A DNA stretch of 32,586 nucleotides. It comes from Muribaculaceae bacterium. Lineage in GTDB: Bacteria; Bacteroidota; Bacteroidia; Bacteroidales; Muribaculaceae. Shown here piece after piece: positions 16,633-24,241 of the stretch. Position numbers and translations under genes: made by a program. The notes beneath the pieces were generated by a model. That model saw only the letters and a program-made list of their open reading frames with translations. It did not search any database and was not told the origin of the DNA. The number at the start of each line of letters is the position of its first letter. Position 1 is the stretch's first letter. The DNA lies in assembly GCA_022510505.1 (NCBI GenBank), contig JAFLTL010000025.1, forward strand, positions 1 through 32,586, written 5' to 3'.

Positions 16633-18144
16633 TCAAGAACGTTCAGGTCTCATTTGCGGGAAGAGCAGCACTTCCTGAATTGCAGATTGACCTGTGAGCA
16701 ACATAACAAGACGGTCCATTCCGATGCCCATTCCCGAAGTGGGAGGCATTCCATATTCGAGTGCCCTAATGAAATCGTGGTCGATTATCATGGCCTCATC
16801 GTCGCCTTTTTCACTAAGTTTCATTTGCTCGACGAAGCGTTCGTACTGATCGATGGGGTCGTTAAGTTCCGAATAAGCATTAGCAACCTCTTTTCCGTTA
16901 ATCATTAGTTCGAAGCGTTCGGTCAGGCGTGGGTCGTCGCGATGGCGTTTAGTCAAGGGTGACATTTCAATGGGGTAGTCGGTTATGAAAGTTGGCTGAA
17001 TATAGGCCCCTTCGCATTTTTCACCGAATATTTCATCGATAATCTTGCCCTTGCCCATCGACGGAGCTATTTCAACACCCATTTGTTTGGCAGCATCCCG
17101 TAGTTCTTCCTCGGTTTTTCCGGTGATATCGAAACCGGTGTGTTCCTTTATGGCCTCGGTCATTGTTACGCGTCGGAACGGTGCTTTGAAAGAAATTTCC
17201 TTTCCGTCGATAGTGACTTCCGTCGAGCCGTTTACCTCCATGGCGATTCTTTCGAACATTTTCTCAGTGAAGTCCATCATCCAGTTATAGTCCTTGTAGG
17301 CAACGTAGATTTCCATGCAAGTAAATTCCGGATTATGGGTACGGTCCATTCCTTCGTTTCGGAAGTTCTTGCTGAATTCATAAACACCTTCGAATCCACC
17401 GACGATCAGTCGTTTTAGATAGAGCTCATCAGCAATTCTCATGTATAACGGAATGTCGAGTGCGTTATGATGTGTAATGAAAGGTCGTGCTGAAGCTCCT
17501 CCGGGGATAGACTGTAGAATTGGAGTTTCTACTTCCATGTAGCCATGTTCGTTGAAATAATTTCTCATGGCATTGAAGATTTTCGTGCGCTTGATGAAAA
17601 TATCTCTGATTCCAGGGTTAACTACCAGGTCGACATATCTTTGACGATATCTCAACTCGGGGTCATCGAAACTATCATAGACAACTCCATCCTTTACCTT
17701 AACAATAGGCAATGGTCTCAAGGATTTTGAAAGAACTGTCAATGTTTTGGCGTGTACAGATATTTCACCTGTTTGGGTGCGGAAAACATATCCGGTCACA
17801 CCGACGTAATCTCCGATGTCGAGAAGTTTTTTAAAGACTATGTTGTAAAGGTCTTTGTCTTCACCGGGACATAGCTCATCACGGTTGACATAAACCTGGA
17901 TTCGACCCTCTGAGTCTTGAAGTTGCATGAAAGAAGCCTTACCCATTATTCGACGGCTCATTATTCTTCCGGCAATGGTGACTTCCCGTTGAGGTTCGTC
18001 GTCCTTAAAGCTGTTCTTGATTTCCTCACTGCGAGCGTTAACCGGATAAAGAGGAGCGGGGTAGGGATCGATACCCATAGCCCGAAGTTCGGCCAAAGAA
18101 GCTCTTCTTATTTTTTGTTGTTCGGAAAGTTCGTTAGGATTCAT
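16633..18144 (-). CDS. lysS: Lysyl-tRNA synthetase, class II
   Basis: LysS charges tRNA-Lys. The 503-residue protein has the normal bacterial length. The N-terminal OB-fold anticodon-binding domain is visible in [23 protein letters not shown]. The class-II catalytic domain contains motif 1 around [18 protein letters not shown], motif 2 ([15 protein letters not shown]) and motif 3 ([15 protein letters not shown]). It lies 10 bases after the efflux permease gene in a leftward operon that starts with ribD, so lysyl-tRNA synthesis may be tied to that transcript. No terminator is visible in the 3 bases to the convergent barrel gene. Identification is firm. Confidence 0.98.
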   Translation of the reverse strand: MNPNELSEQQKIRRASLAELRAMGIDPYPAPLYPVNARSEEIKNSFKDDEPQREVTIAGRIMSRRIMGKASFMQLQDSEGRIQVYVNRDELCPGEDKDLYNIVFKKLLDIGDYVGVTGYVFRTQTGEISVHAKTLTVLSKSLRPLPIVKVKDGVVYDSFDDPELRYRQRYVDLVVNPGIRDIFIKRTKIFNAMRNYFNEHGYMEVETPILQSIPGGASARPFITHHNALDIPLYMRIADELYLKRLIVGGFEGVYEFSKNFRNEGMDRTHNPEFTCMEIYVAYKDYNWMMDFTEKMFERIAMEVNGSTEVTIDGKEISFKAPFRRVTMTEAIKEHTGFDITGKTEEELRDAAKQMGVEIAPSMGKGKIIDEIFGEKCEGAYIQPTFITDYPIEMSPLTKRHRDDPRLTERFELMINGKEVANAYSELNDPIDQYERFVEQMKLSEKGDDEAMIIDHDFIRALEYGMPPTSGMGIGMDRLVMLLTGQSAIQEVLLFPQMRPERS

Positions 18145-18154
18145 TATTTAATTT

Positions 18155-19384
18155 TTATGATGATAATTTACATTCATATCCTGCATTCTCCACCGCATCA
18201 ATAACCTGATCGGGGTCGACGTCACCCAATACTTCGGCAGTGCCTTTGTCGATGTCGATATTAACTGAAGAGACTCCTTCAAGTGATCTTATAGCTTTCT
18301 CAACGTTCGCTTTGCAATGACTGCATGTCATGCCTTTTACTTTAAATATCTTACCCATTGTTATTTTATGTTCATGTTTCTTTATTCCGGGGAGGAATGC
18401 CACCACAATCATTGCAATCAACGCCCAGGCGGCCAATTGTTGCCAAAGTGGAATAGCGGTGTCGATGTGACACATGTGTTTGATTTCTTCGGGCGGCAGT
18501 ATAAACCATTGCATCGGTAGCAGATAGTCGATTATGAATCCAAATCCTAACGCTCCGGCAACGATAGAACCGATATAAACCAACAAAGTCTTTCGTCCTA
18601 ATACTTTGTTTATGACCATAATTGATGCCATGTTCACAGCCGGTCCCGCCATCAAGAAGACTAATGCGGCTCCGGGTGACAGTCCTTTGAACATCAAAGC
18701 TGCTGCAATTGGAATGGAGCCGGTGGCACAAACATACATTGGTATTGCTATGAGTAGCACCAGGAACATGTTCCAGATCTTATGGTTGGCATAGAGACTG
18801 AAAAAGTTGTCGGGGATGAAGATTGCGATAGCCGAACCAATCAAAAGACCGATTATCAGGTTTTTTCCAATGTCGCGAATCATGTCATGGAAACCATATT
18901 TAAGGGATTCCGTAACTTTTCCTACAAAATTTTTTCTTAAGGATGAGGTAGCGTTGTTTTCGTCAATTGAAATTTTTTCGTTCTTGTTTATCGCTCCTGC
19001 AAAAAGGCCGCCGAAAATTCCTGTAATAAATGCTGCAATGGGTCGGATTATCGCAAATGGACCTCCCATCAGTGAATAGGTGGCTGTTATGGAATCAATG
19101 CCGGTTTGTGGCGTAGATATTAGAAACGATACAGTAGCTCCTCGTGAAGCACCGGCCCATTTCATTGACATAGCGGTAGGAATCACGCCACAGGAACATA
19201 ATGGCAATGGGACCCCGAACAACGCTGCCAGTACAACTGATTTCAAGTTGTTGCCAGATAGGTAGCGAGAATAGATATTTTGCGGGACGAAACCATGAAG
19301 AATCCCTGCAAGAAAGAACCCTAAAAGTAGATAGGGTGACATTTCACATATAAGTGCGTAAAACTGAAAAATAAAATCAGACAT
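18155..19384 (-). CDS. SO_0444-type Cu/Zn efflux permease with C-terminal heavy-metal domain
   Basis: This is a fusion of a YraQ/ArsP-type permease and a heavy-metal-associated (HMA) domain, matching the SO_0444 family of Cu/Zn efflux transporters. The first 330 residues hold about 8-10 membrane helices. They include the conserved FGVPLPLCSCGVIPTA loop and the second-half repeat around CATGSIPIAAALMFKGLSPG. The last 70 residues form an HMA fold with the metal motif GMTCSHC. The frame is open 10 residues further up (ATG at 19414), but the ATG at 19384 gives a compact 8-base overlap with the ribD end and a better match to family starts. Metal specificity is known only from relatives. It lies between ribD and lysS. 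Confidence 0.92.
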   Translation of the reverse strand: MSDFIFQFYALICEMSPYLLLGFFLAGILHGFVPQNIYSRYLSGNNLKSVVLAALFGVPLPLCSCGVIPTAMSMKWAGASRGATVSFLISTPQTGIDSITATYSLMGGPFAIIRPIAAFITGIFGGLFAGAINKNEKISIDENNATSSLRKNFVGKVTESLKYGFHDMIRDIGKNLIIGLLIGSAIAIFIPDNFFSLYANHKIWNMFLVLLIAIPMYVCATGSIPIAAALMFKGLSPGAALVFLMAGPAVNMASIMVINKVLGRKTLLVYIGSIVAGALGFGFIIDYLLPMQWFILPPEEIKHMCHIDTAIPLWQQLAAWALIAMIVVAFLPGIKKHEHKITMGKIFKVKGMTCSHCKANVEKAIRSLEGVSSVNIDIDKGTAEVLGDVDPDQVIDAVENAGYECKLSS

Positions 19385-20384
19385 TCTGGTAAAAATAAAT
19401 CTGGTTAGAATCAATCTTCATGACATTCGACGGTACAGGTAATCCTTCAGGTGCTCGACTTTTACCGGTTTCATTCAATCTAATCGGAGAAACCTCAACA
19501 CGAGCCTCATCCCATAGTCCTGATTTAATAAAGGAATTAAGCAGAGTCGGACCGGCCTCTACAAGGGCCGAAATGAATCCATACTGCTCATATAAGTCTG
19601 TTAGAATCTCTTCGAGTGACTTATTTTGAGAAATGACAATCGGATTTGATTTTCTGAAAATTCTGAGTTCTTCGCAGTTTAGTTCCGATGAGCCAAGAAC
19701 AACGATTTCGGGTGATTTTAGTCCCTTCCAAAGACGATTGTTCATTTGCGGATCATCGGCAAGAATTGTCTTCGTAGATGTGATGATACAATCATTTTCG
19801 GCTCTTAGCCGGTGAACCAATGTTTGTCCTGTCGATGTAGAAAATTTATGAGGATGATCCACCCGACTATCCATCCAAGAATCGATACTTTGTGCCCATT
19901 TGAGTGTGACATAGGGCCTTCTGATTGTGTGAGCCGTAAAAAATTTACGATTCAGTTCCCGACATTCTTTTTCAAGCACACCAACGGTCACATCAACCCC
20001 GGCTTCGCGAAGTCGGTTTATGCCGTTTCCATTTACACGATGAAAGGGGTCGGAGGATCCAATAACCACTCTTTTGAATTGTTCTCTCAAAAGCAGGTCG
20101 GTGCATGGAGGGGTCTTGCCGTGATGGGAGCAAGGTTCCAGAGTGACATAGATTGTTGATTCCTTAATCAGGTCTTTATCGGAATCGGCCACAGAATTGC
20201 ATGCATTGACTTCGGCATGTGGTCCTCCGAATTTCCTGTGCCATCCTTCTCCGATAATCTTTCCATTAGGTGTCACAATAACAGCCCCCACCATAGGGTT
20301 AGGGGAAACGTTACCGAGACCGTTCTTCGCAAGTTGCAAAGCCCGGCGCATGTAAAGTTCGTCGGAACGACAGCTGGATGACAT
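19377..20384 (-). CDS. ribD: Riboflavin biosynthesis deaminase/reductase
   Basis: RibD catalyses two consecutive steps of riboflavin synthesis: deamination of the pyrimidine and reduction of the ribosyl side chain. The 335-residue protein carries both domains. The N-terminal zinc deaminase has PHAEVNA (His56, Glu58) and EPCSHHGKTPPC (Cys85, Cys94). The C-terminal reductase starts near residue 147 (RPYVTLKWAQSID) and includes LVEAGPTLLNSFI. It is about 30 residues shorter than the E. coli enzyme, mainly in the reductase. It is first in the ribD-permease-lysS operon, just downstream of the tRNA-Glu terminator. No other rib gene and no FMN riboswitch was seen nearby. Confidence 0.95.
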   Translation of the reverse strand: MSSSCRSDELYMRRALQLAKNGLGNVSPNPMVGAVIVTPNGKIIGEGWHRKFGGPHAEVNACNSVADSDKDLIKESTIYVTLEPCSHHGKTPPCTDLLLREQFKRVVIGSSDPFHRVNGNGINRLREAGVDVTVGVLEKECRELNRKFFTAHTIRRPYVTLKWAQSIDSWMDSRVDHPHKFSTSTGQTLVHRLRAENDCIITSTKTILADDPQMNNRLWKGLKSPEIVVLGSSELNCEELRIFRKSNPIVISQNKSLEEILTDLYEQYGFISALVEAGPTLLNSFIKSGLWDEARVEVSPIRLNETGKSRAPEGLPVPSNVMKIDSNQIYFYQNV

Positions 20385-20400
20385 TTTGGTCAGATGTATA

Positions 20401-20428
20401 AAAAAGGCCGGTTCTTGAGGGAACCGGC
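20401..20428 (-). terminator. Intrinsic terminator of tRNA-Glu
   Basis: On the minus strand GCCGGTTC and GAACCGGC form a perfect 8-bp stem with a 6-base loop (CCTCAA). A C and then a T-run over 20405-20400 follow. It begins 3 bases after the tRNA 3' end and separates the tRNA from ribD. Confidence 0.85.
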
Positions 20429-20431
20429 TTG

Positions 20432-20504
20432 TAGCGAATCCGGGAATCGAACCCGGGTCTCATCCGTGAGAGGGATGCGTGCTAGGCCACTACACTAAAT
20501 CGCC
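20432..20504 (-). tRNA. tRNA-Glu (anticodon CUC)
   Basis: The 73-base minus-strand sequence folds as a cloverleaf. The acceptor arms are GGCGATT and ATTCGCT, with a G-U first pair and one T-T mismatch. The D stem is GTGT/GCAC. The anticodon stem CATCC/GGATG encloses loop CTCTCAC, giving anticodon CTC. The T stem CCGGG/CCCGG encloses TTCGATT. The discriminator base is A and CCA is not encoded. CUC reads GAG and is normally a second glutamate isoacceptor beside UUC. A promoter lies upstream and a terminator follows at once, so this is a single-gene unit. Confidence 0.9.
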
Positions 20505-20537
20505 ATTTGTTAACGAAGGATTCCCTTCATTCCAGTG

Positions 20538-20568
20538 CAAAGATAAATTAAAATATTCATTAATTCAA
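20538..20568 (-). promoter_or_regulatory. Promoter of tRNA-Glu
   Basis: On the minus strand TTG (20568-20566) and TATCTTTG (20545-20538) are 20 bases apart, a good Bacteroidota promoter. The -7 box ends 33 bases before the mature tRNA 5' end. Confidence 0.65.
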
Positions 20569-20596
20569 ATAATTCTTGGAAACATTGAATCTTTCG

Positions 20597-23380
20597 TTAA
20601 TTCAGAAATGTATTGATTTCATGGAGGAGTTTTTCCGAATCAATTGGTTTGGAAATGTAGGAGTCGAATCCCGATCGGAGTATTTTTTCCTTATCGGAGG
20701 CAAAGGCGTAGGCGGTTACTGCAACGATAGGAATCTTTTTGTTGACTTTTCTAATGTCGAAGGTCGCCTGATAACCGTCTTTCATTGGCATACTGATGTC
20801 CATAAGAATCAAGTCGGGCCTATGTTGGCGGTAATAATCGACGGCTTGAATTCCGTTCCATGCATGAACGAGATTAAAATAGGGTGCCAAGATTGTCTCA
20901 AGGAGAATATAATTGCTGGGGTTGTCTTCAGCAACAAGCAACATTGGCTTTTCTTTTGTAACTGAACGAAGTTTTTCTTCTTTCTTTTCAATCTTGGGTT
21001 CGGTTTTCTTCGGTGTAGAAGGGGTAGGAGGAACCTCAATAGCCTTTTCAAGTTTTTTTTCTGCCTTAACACTTTTGTTAAGCTCATTGTTGAAAGGCAA
21101 TGTAAACCAGAATAATGATCCTTTTCCAAGTCCGTCCGACTGAAGTCCCATTTCCCCGTTGAATTTATCTACGATGGCTCTTGAGATAGAAAGTCCGAGG
21201 CCGTTCCCTTGAGTGAATGTGTTGAGTTTGGAAAATCTCTTGAATACTTCCTCCTGGTTCTCGGGTGCAATGCCTATACCGGTGTCCTTAACATAGAAAT
21301 ATATTTCTTTCTGATGAATCTCGTATCCGAATGTGATGCTGCCTTGGTCGGTAAACTTGCAGGCGTTGTTCAGTAAATTGGTGAGAACTTGTTGAAGCCG
21401 TTTGGGATCAGCGTTCATATAGCACTCCTTTGCACCAAGAACAGAATTCAGAATCACTCCGGGTTTTGTTCTGAGTTGTGTGGTTTCTTCAACATTCTTT
21501 ACAAGTTTGTTGACATCTATTGTCTCGAAATTGAACTCAAGAGTGTTGGATTCAACTTTAGCGAGATCAAGGATATCGTTTATGATTTGAAGAAGGACAT
21601 CGTTATTAGTGTGGATTAGTTCTATGAACTGTTCTTTCTTTTCCGGTTCCTCGGTGACAGTGAGAAGCTGTGAGAAACCGACAATCGCATTTAGAGGAGT
21701 TCTGATTTCATGGCTCATGTTAGCCAGGAATACGCTCTTGAGTTTGTCGCTCTCTTCAGCTTTTTTAAGTGCTTCCTCAAGCTTGATGATGTTTTGTTTT
21801 CGTTCCTCGATCAGAATTCTCTGTTCCTTTTCCGATTTTACAAGTGGAGTGATATTGACTCCGAAAAGGTTTATGACGTCTTTCTTTACATGGTCAAAAT
21901 CAAGAATTATCTCCAAAGAATCATCAGTTCGATGCATAGTGTGAGTGAAGGACAGAGGCTTGCCATCCTTCTTAGCGAGAAGTTCCTCAAATCGTACTCT
22001 CAAGACATCACGAAGTATGAGCTGGTCGTTTTGATCCAGAAGCTCATTGGCTTTTAATATGTTCCTTACCAGTTCATTCTTACGTCCTGTTCGATACCCC
22101 AGGATGTTGCCTTTCTTGTCACGAATGATGTTTATTTCCATGAACGCAACAGGCATAGCCGTGATGAGTTCATCCAGGTATCGAGTATAGCGTAGATGCA
22201 TCGCTCTATTGCGAAGTAATATAATGGCAAATAACAGACCACCCACAAACAGTATTATGCCGATTATAATAGGCCATTTATAGATTTCATAAAATGAAGG
22301 TTTTGCATTGAGAACAAATACGTCTGGACCTATATTGTCGGGATTATTTCCGGTTTCTTCGAAACGTATGTAGTCAATTACTCCTTTTGCTTTTTTCGGG
22401 TAGTAGAAAGGAATGTTTCTTGCCTGGGTTCCTGTTAAAACCTCGGTCAAGATTTGCTGAATGGTGTCGCTCACTTCTGTTTGGTCGTAATAATATCCGC
22501 CAACTGAGCCATATTCAAGGAAAACCGGATTTAAAGAAAATATAGCATTTGGTGAGGTTGCCATCGTATTCATGTCGCTGTTGACAATCACAGGGTATCC
22601 CAGGTGAGAATCACTTTCGTAGGTCCATGAATTCAATAAAATTCCTGTTCTGGGATGAGGTTGGTCGAGGTATTCGCTGATTTCGTCGGAGGTTTCCCGG
22701 TTTCCTACCATCCACTCGTATTTGATGTGGGGATATTTATCATGGACGTATCGGCTTATCTCATAATCAGCCAGCTTGTTGTTCCATTTTTCATCGCTTA
22801 TAAAGATTATTCGATTGATATCAGGCATGGTTTGCACCATTAAGTCAATCGTTTCCTTTTCGTAATAAGGTTGTTGAATAAAGGTGATATTATGGTTGTT
22901 TCTGAGGGATTGAACATCCTTCCATTGGGAAAAATCAACCGATTTGTCAGCTCCTGTCAGATAATCATGCGGTTCTCCCACTTTGTCAGTCACACTAATA
23001 TAGACAATTGGAATGTCCCCCCAGTTGCTGTAAATGCTGTCACAAAGAGTGGCAGCTAATCCGCCCATTAAGATTACTGCTTCGGGTTGATCGAACTTAT
23101 ATTGTTCAAAAAGATGCTGGACTGTCTTCTCATATAACGAATCGGTTGTTATGAGTGTCATGTCAAGCGATTCGATATGCTTTGAAGCAGAAAGGTGTTC
23201 AAGTGCCTGATGAACCGCTCCGATATCAAGATACCAGGGTTTAGTTTCTCTATAAGTGTTAATTATAAGAACATCGGGAGTGTCCTTTACAACTTGAGTG
23301 GTGTTGCCGAAGGAAATTACCGAAACAAGGATAAAGGAAAATAAAGCGGTTAAAAGGCGTTTGATATTAATTGGAAACAT
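20597..23380 (-). CDS. Hybrid sensor histidine kinase/response regulator with periplasmic ABC-substrate-binding-like sensor
   Basis: The 927-residue protein contains a whole phosphorelay. A signal/membrane segment (about 8-25) is followed by a periplasmic domain of about 340 residues that resembles ABC-type substrate-binding proteins (VILMGGLAATL, DIPIVYISVTD, INRIIFISDEKWN). A second membrane helix (369-389), a PAS-like region (about 400-515) and a coiled coil (516-548) come next. HisKA has phospho-acceptor His557 in NMSHEIRTPLNAI. The HATPase has N671, DTGIGI (699-704) and GNGLGLSIS. A Lys/Glu/Pro-rich linker (770-810) leads to a receiver with Asp861 in LILMDISMPMKDG. No HTH or other output domain follows, so it needs a separate partner. 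No transporter or regulator gene is adjacent. Confidence 0.95.
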   Translation of the reverse strand: MFPINIKRLLTALFSFILVSVISFGNTTQVVKDTPDVLIINTYRETKPWYLDIGAVHQALEHLSASKHIESLDMTLITTDSLYEKTVQHLFEQYKFDQPEAVILMGGLAATLCDSIYSNWGDIPIVYISVTDKVGEPHDYLTGADKSVDFSQWKDVQSLRNNHNITFIQQPYYEKETIDLMVQTMPDINRIIFISDEKWNNKLADYEISRYVHDKYPHIKYEWMVGNRETSDEISEYLDQPHPRTGILLNSWTYESDSHLGYPVIVNSDMNTMATSPNAIFSLNPVFLEYGSVGGYYYDQTEVSDTIQQILTEVLTGTQARNIPFYYPKKAKGVIDYIRFEETGNNPDNIGPDVFVLNAKPSFYEIYKWPIIIGIILFVGGLLFAIILLRNRAMHLRYTRYLDELITAMPVAFMEINIIRDKKGNILGYRTGRKNELVRNILKANELLDQNDQLILRDVLRVRFEELLAKKDGKPLSFTHTMHRTDDSLEIILDFDHVKKDVINLFGVNITPLVKSEKEQRILIEERKQNIIKLEEALKKAEESDKLKSVFLANMSHEIRTPLNAIVGFSQLLTVTEEPEKKEQFIELIHTNNDVLLQIINDILDLAKVESNTLEFNFETIDVNKLVKNVEETTQLRTKPGVILNSVLGAKECYMNADPKRLQQVLTNLLNNACKFTDQGSITFGYEIHQKEIYFYVKDTGIGIAPENQEEVFKRFSKLNTFTQGNGLGLSISRAIVDKFNGEMGLQSDGLGKGSLFWFTLPFNNELNKSVKAEKKLEKAIEVPPTPSTPKKTEPKIEKKEEKLRSVTKEKPMLLVAEDNPSNYILLETILAPYFNLVHAWNGIQAVDYYRQHRPDLILMDISMPMKDGYQATFDIRKVNKKIPIVAVTAYAFASDKEKILRSGFDSYISKPIDSEKLLHEINTFLN

Positions 23381-23415
23381 TTTATTTGAATGAGCAATAA
23401 TTTATAATAATTATA

Positions 23416-23423
23416 CAAAGTTA
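23416..23423 (-). promoter_or_regulatory. -7 box for the hybrid kinase gene
   Basis: Minus-strand TAACTTTG ends 35 bases before the kinase ATG at 23380. The expected -33 TTG is not present; the spacer is instead a long T-run. Confidence 0.45.
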
Positions 23424-23466
23424 ATAAAAAAAACGGAATGAGAGTGTTATTAACATTTCCGGGAGT

Positions 23467-23500
23467 AAAAAAGAAGAAGCCAACCCTTGGGTGGCTTCTT
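23467..23500 (-). terminator. Intrinsic terminator in the gene-free stretch
   Basis: On the minus strand AAGAAGCC (23500-23493) and GGCTTCTT (23481-23474) pair fully, with four further pairs and one bulged base towards the loop. A C and six T (23472-23467) follow. It ends no known gene on this strand, which is why the sequence upstream is proposed as a small RNA. Confidence 0.75.
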
Positions 23501-23604
23501 TAGATTTCCATTGCAATAGTGAATATGATTGGCAACGTGATTGATTGGTTGCGCTAAGAGATTTTTCTGTGCAAAAAGTGAAGTGATGGTTTAATATCTT
23601 CTGT
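23467..23604 (-). ncRNA. Candidate small RNA between HU and the hybrid kinase
   Basis: The 345 bases between the HU and kinase genes contain a complete transcription unit without a convincing coding region. A consensus promoter (TTG, 19 bases, TATCTTTG; 23637-23608) is followed after about 110 bases by a hairpin with a T6 tract. The predicted RNA is about 135 bases. Inside it, GCAAC and GTTGC can form a further short stem. The only ATG gives a three-codon frame. Alternatives are an attenuated leader of the kinase gene or a short peptide gene with a non-ATG start. I do not recognise a known RNA family. Confidence 0.5.
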
Positions 23605-23607
23605 TGA

Positions 23608-23637
23608 CAAAGATAAATATATTTTTAGAATTTCCAA
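23608..23637 (-). promoter_or_regulatory. Promoter of the candidate small RNA
   Basis: Minus-strand TTG at 23637-23635 and TATCTTTG at 23615-23608 with a 19-base spacer match the Bacteroidota consensus exactly. Confidence 0.65.
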
Positions 23638-23670
23638 CAATTAAAACCGGAAAAAACTAATATTGTCAAT

Positions 23671-23702
23671 AAAAAAGCCGTGTCAAGTAATTATGACACG
23701 GC
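23671..23702 (-). terminator. Intrinsic terminator of the HU gene
   Basis: Minus-strand TGACACGGC-type arms (23702-23694 and 23685-23677) form a perfect 9-bp stem with an 8-base loop, followed by six T (23676-23671). It lies 24 bases after the HU stop. Confidence 0.85.
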
Positions 23703-23725
23703 TATAATTTATCCTGATTGAGAGA

Positions 23726-23998
23726 TTATTTTACCTTATCAGCTAGTTCGCTACCGGCTTTGAATTTAACGACCTTCTTAGCGGGAATGTTGATTTTGGC
23801 TTTAGTGGCGGGGTTTACACCTGTGCGGGCTGCTTTTTCTGAAACAGAGAAAGTTCCGAATCCGATTAAAGCAATTTTATCACCCTTTTCAAGAGCACCG
23901 GAGATAGCGTTTATAGTTGCTTCAAGAGCATCCTTAGCCTGGGTCTTGGTAAGACCTGATTTTTCAGCAATTGCGCTGATAAGCTCAGTTTTGTTCAT
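23726..23998 (-). CDS. HU-family DNA-binding protein
   Basis: HU dimers bend and compact DNA. The 90-residue protein has the standard length and layout. Two N-terminal helices (MNKTELISAIAEKSGLTKTQ, ALEATINAISGAL) are followed by the GFGTFSV strand. The DNA-contacting beta-arm includes RTGVNPATKAKINIPA, where the arm-tip Asn-Pro is conserved. The C-terminal KFKAGSELADKVK completes the fold. Compared with E. coli HU it is typical and lacks the extensions seen in some Bacteroidota homologues. It is monocistronic, with a consensus promoter about 80 bases upstream and a strong terminator 24 bases after the stop. Confidence 0.96.
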   Translation of the reverse strand: MNKTELISAIAEKSGLTKTQAKDALEATINAISGALEKGDKIALIGFGTFSVSEKAARTGVNPATKAKINIPAKKVVKFKAGSELADKVK

Positions 23999-24079
23999 AA
24001 GTTGTTGATTTATAAAATAATAGTTTAATGCTTTTGGTTCTTGCGTGTTAATTCAATAATCATTGCATAGATTTGTTCG

Positions 24080-24109
24080 CAAAAATAAATGAAAAATATC
24101 AAATTGCAA
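24080..24109 (-). promoter_or_regulatory. Promoter of the HU gene
   Basis: Minus-strand TTG (24109-24107), a 19-base spacer and TATTTTTG (24087-24080) fit the Bacteroidota consensus. The -7 box ends 81 bases before the HU ATG, leaving a leader of about 75 bases. Confidence 0.6.
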
Positions 24110-24203
24110 TTAGTTATGTCATTTTTTTTAAAAAATATATTATTGATGTGTTGTGATTATTTACATTTGGTTTTTCTGAAAAGATGATTTTATTTTCATT
24201 TAT

Positions 24204-24211
24204 TATCTTTG
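24204..24211 (+). promoter_or_regulatory. -7 box of the arabinofuranosidase gene
   Basis: TATCTTTG ends 30 bases before the ATG at 24242. No TTG is present at -33, which may mean that an activator is needed. The sequence between this and the HU promoter is AT-rich, with no other feature seen. Confidence 0.5.
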
Positions 24212-24241
24212 TGGGTAAAGAATCATTAACTTTTAAATATC

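Noticed and set aside
19377-20384. FMN riboswitch upstream of ribD
   Set aside because: The space upstream is filled by the tRNA-Glu terminator and is too short (16 bases) to hold one.
23501-23604. Leader peptide inside the candidate small RNA
   Set aside because: The only ATG opens a three-codon frame, with no run of one amino acid as seen in attenuation peptides.
23718-24008. 96-residue plus-strand frame opposite HU
   Set aside because: It mirrors the HU gene, which has a full family match, promoter and terminator on the minus strand.
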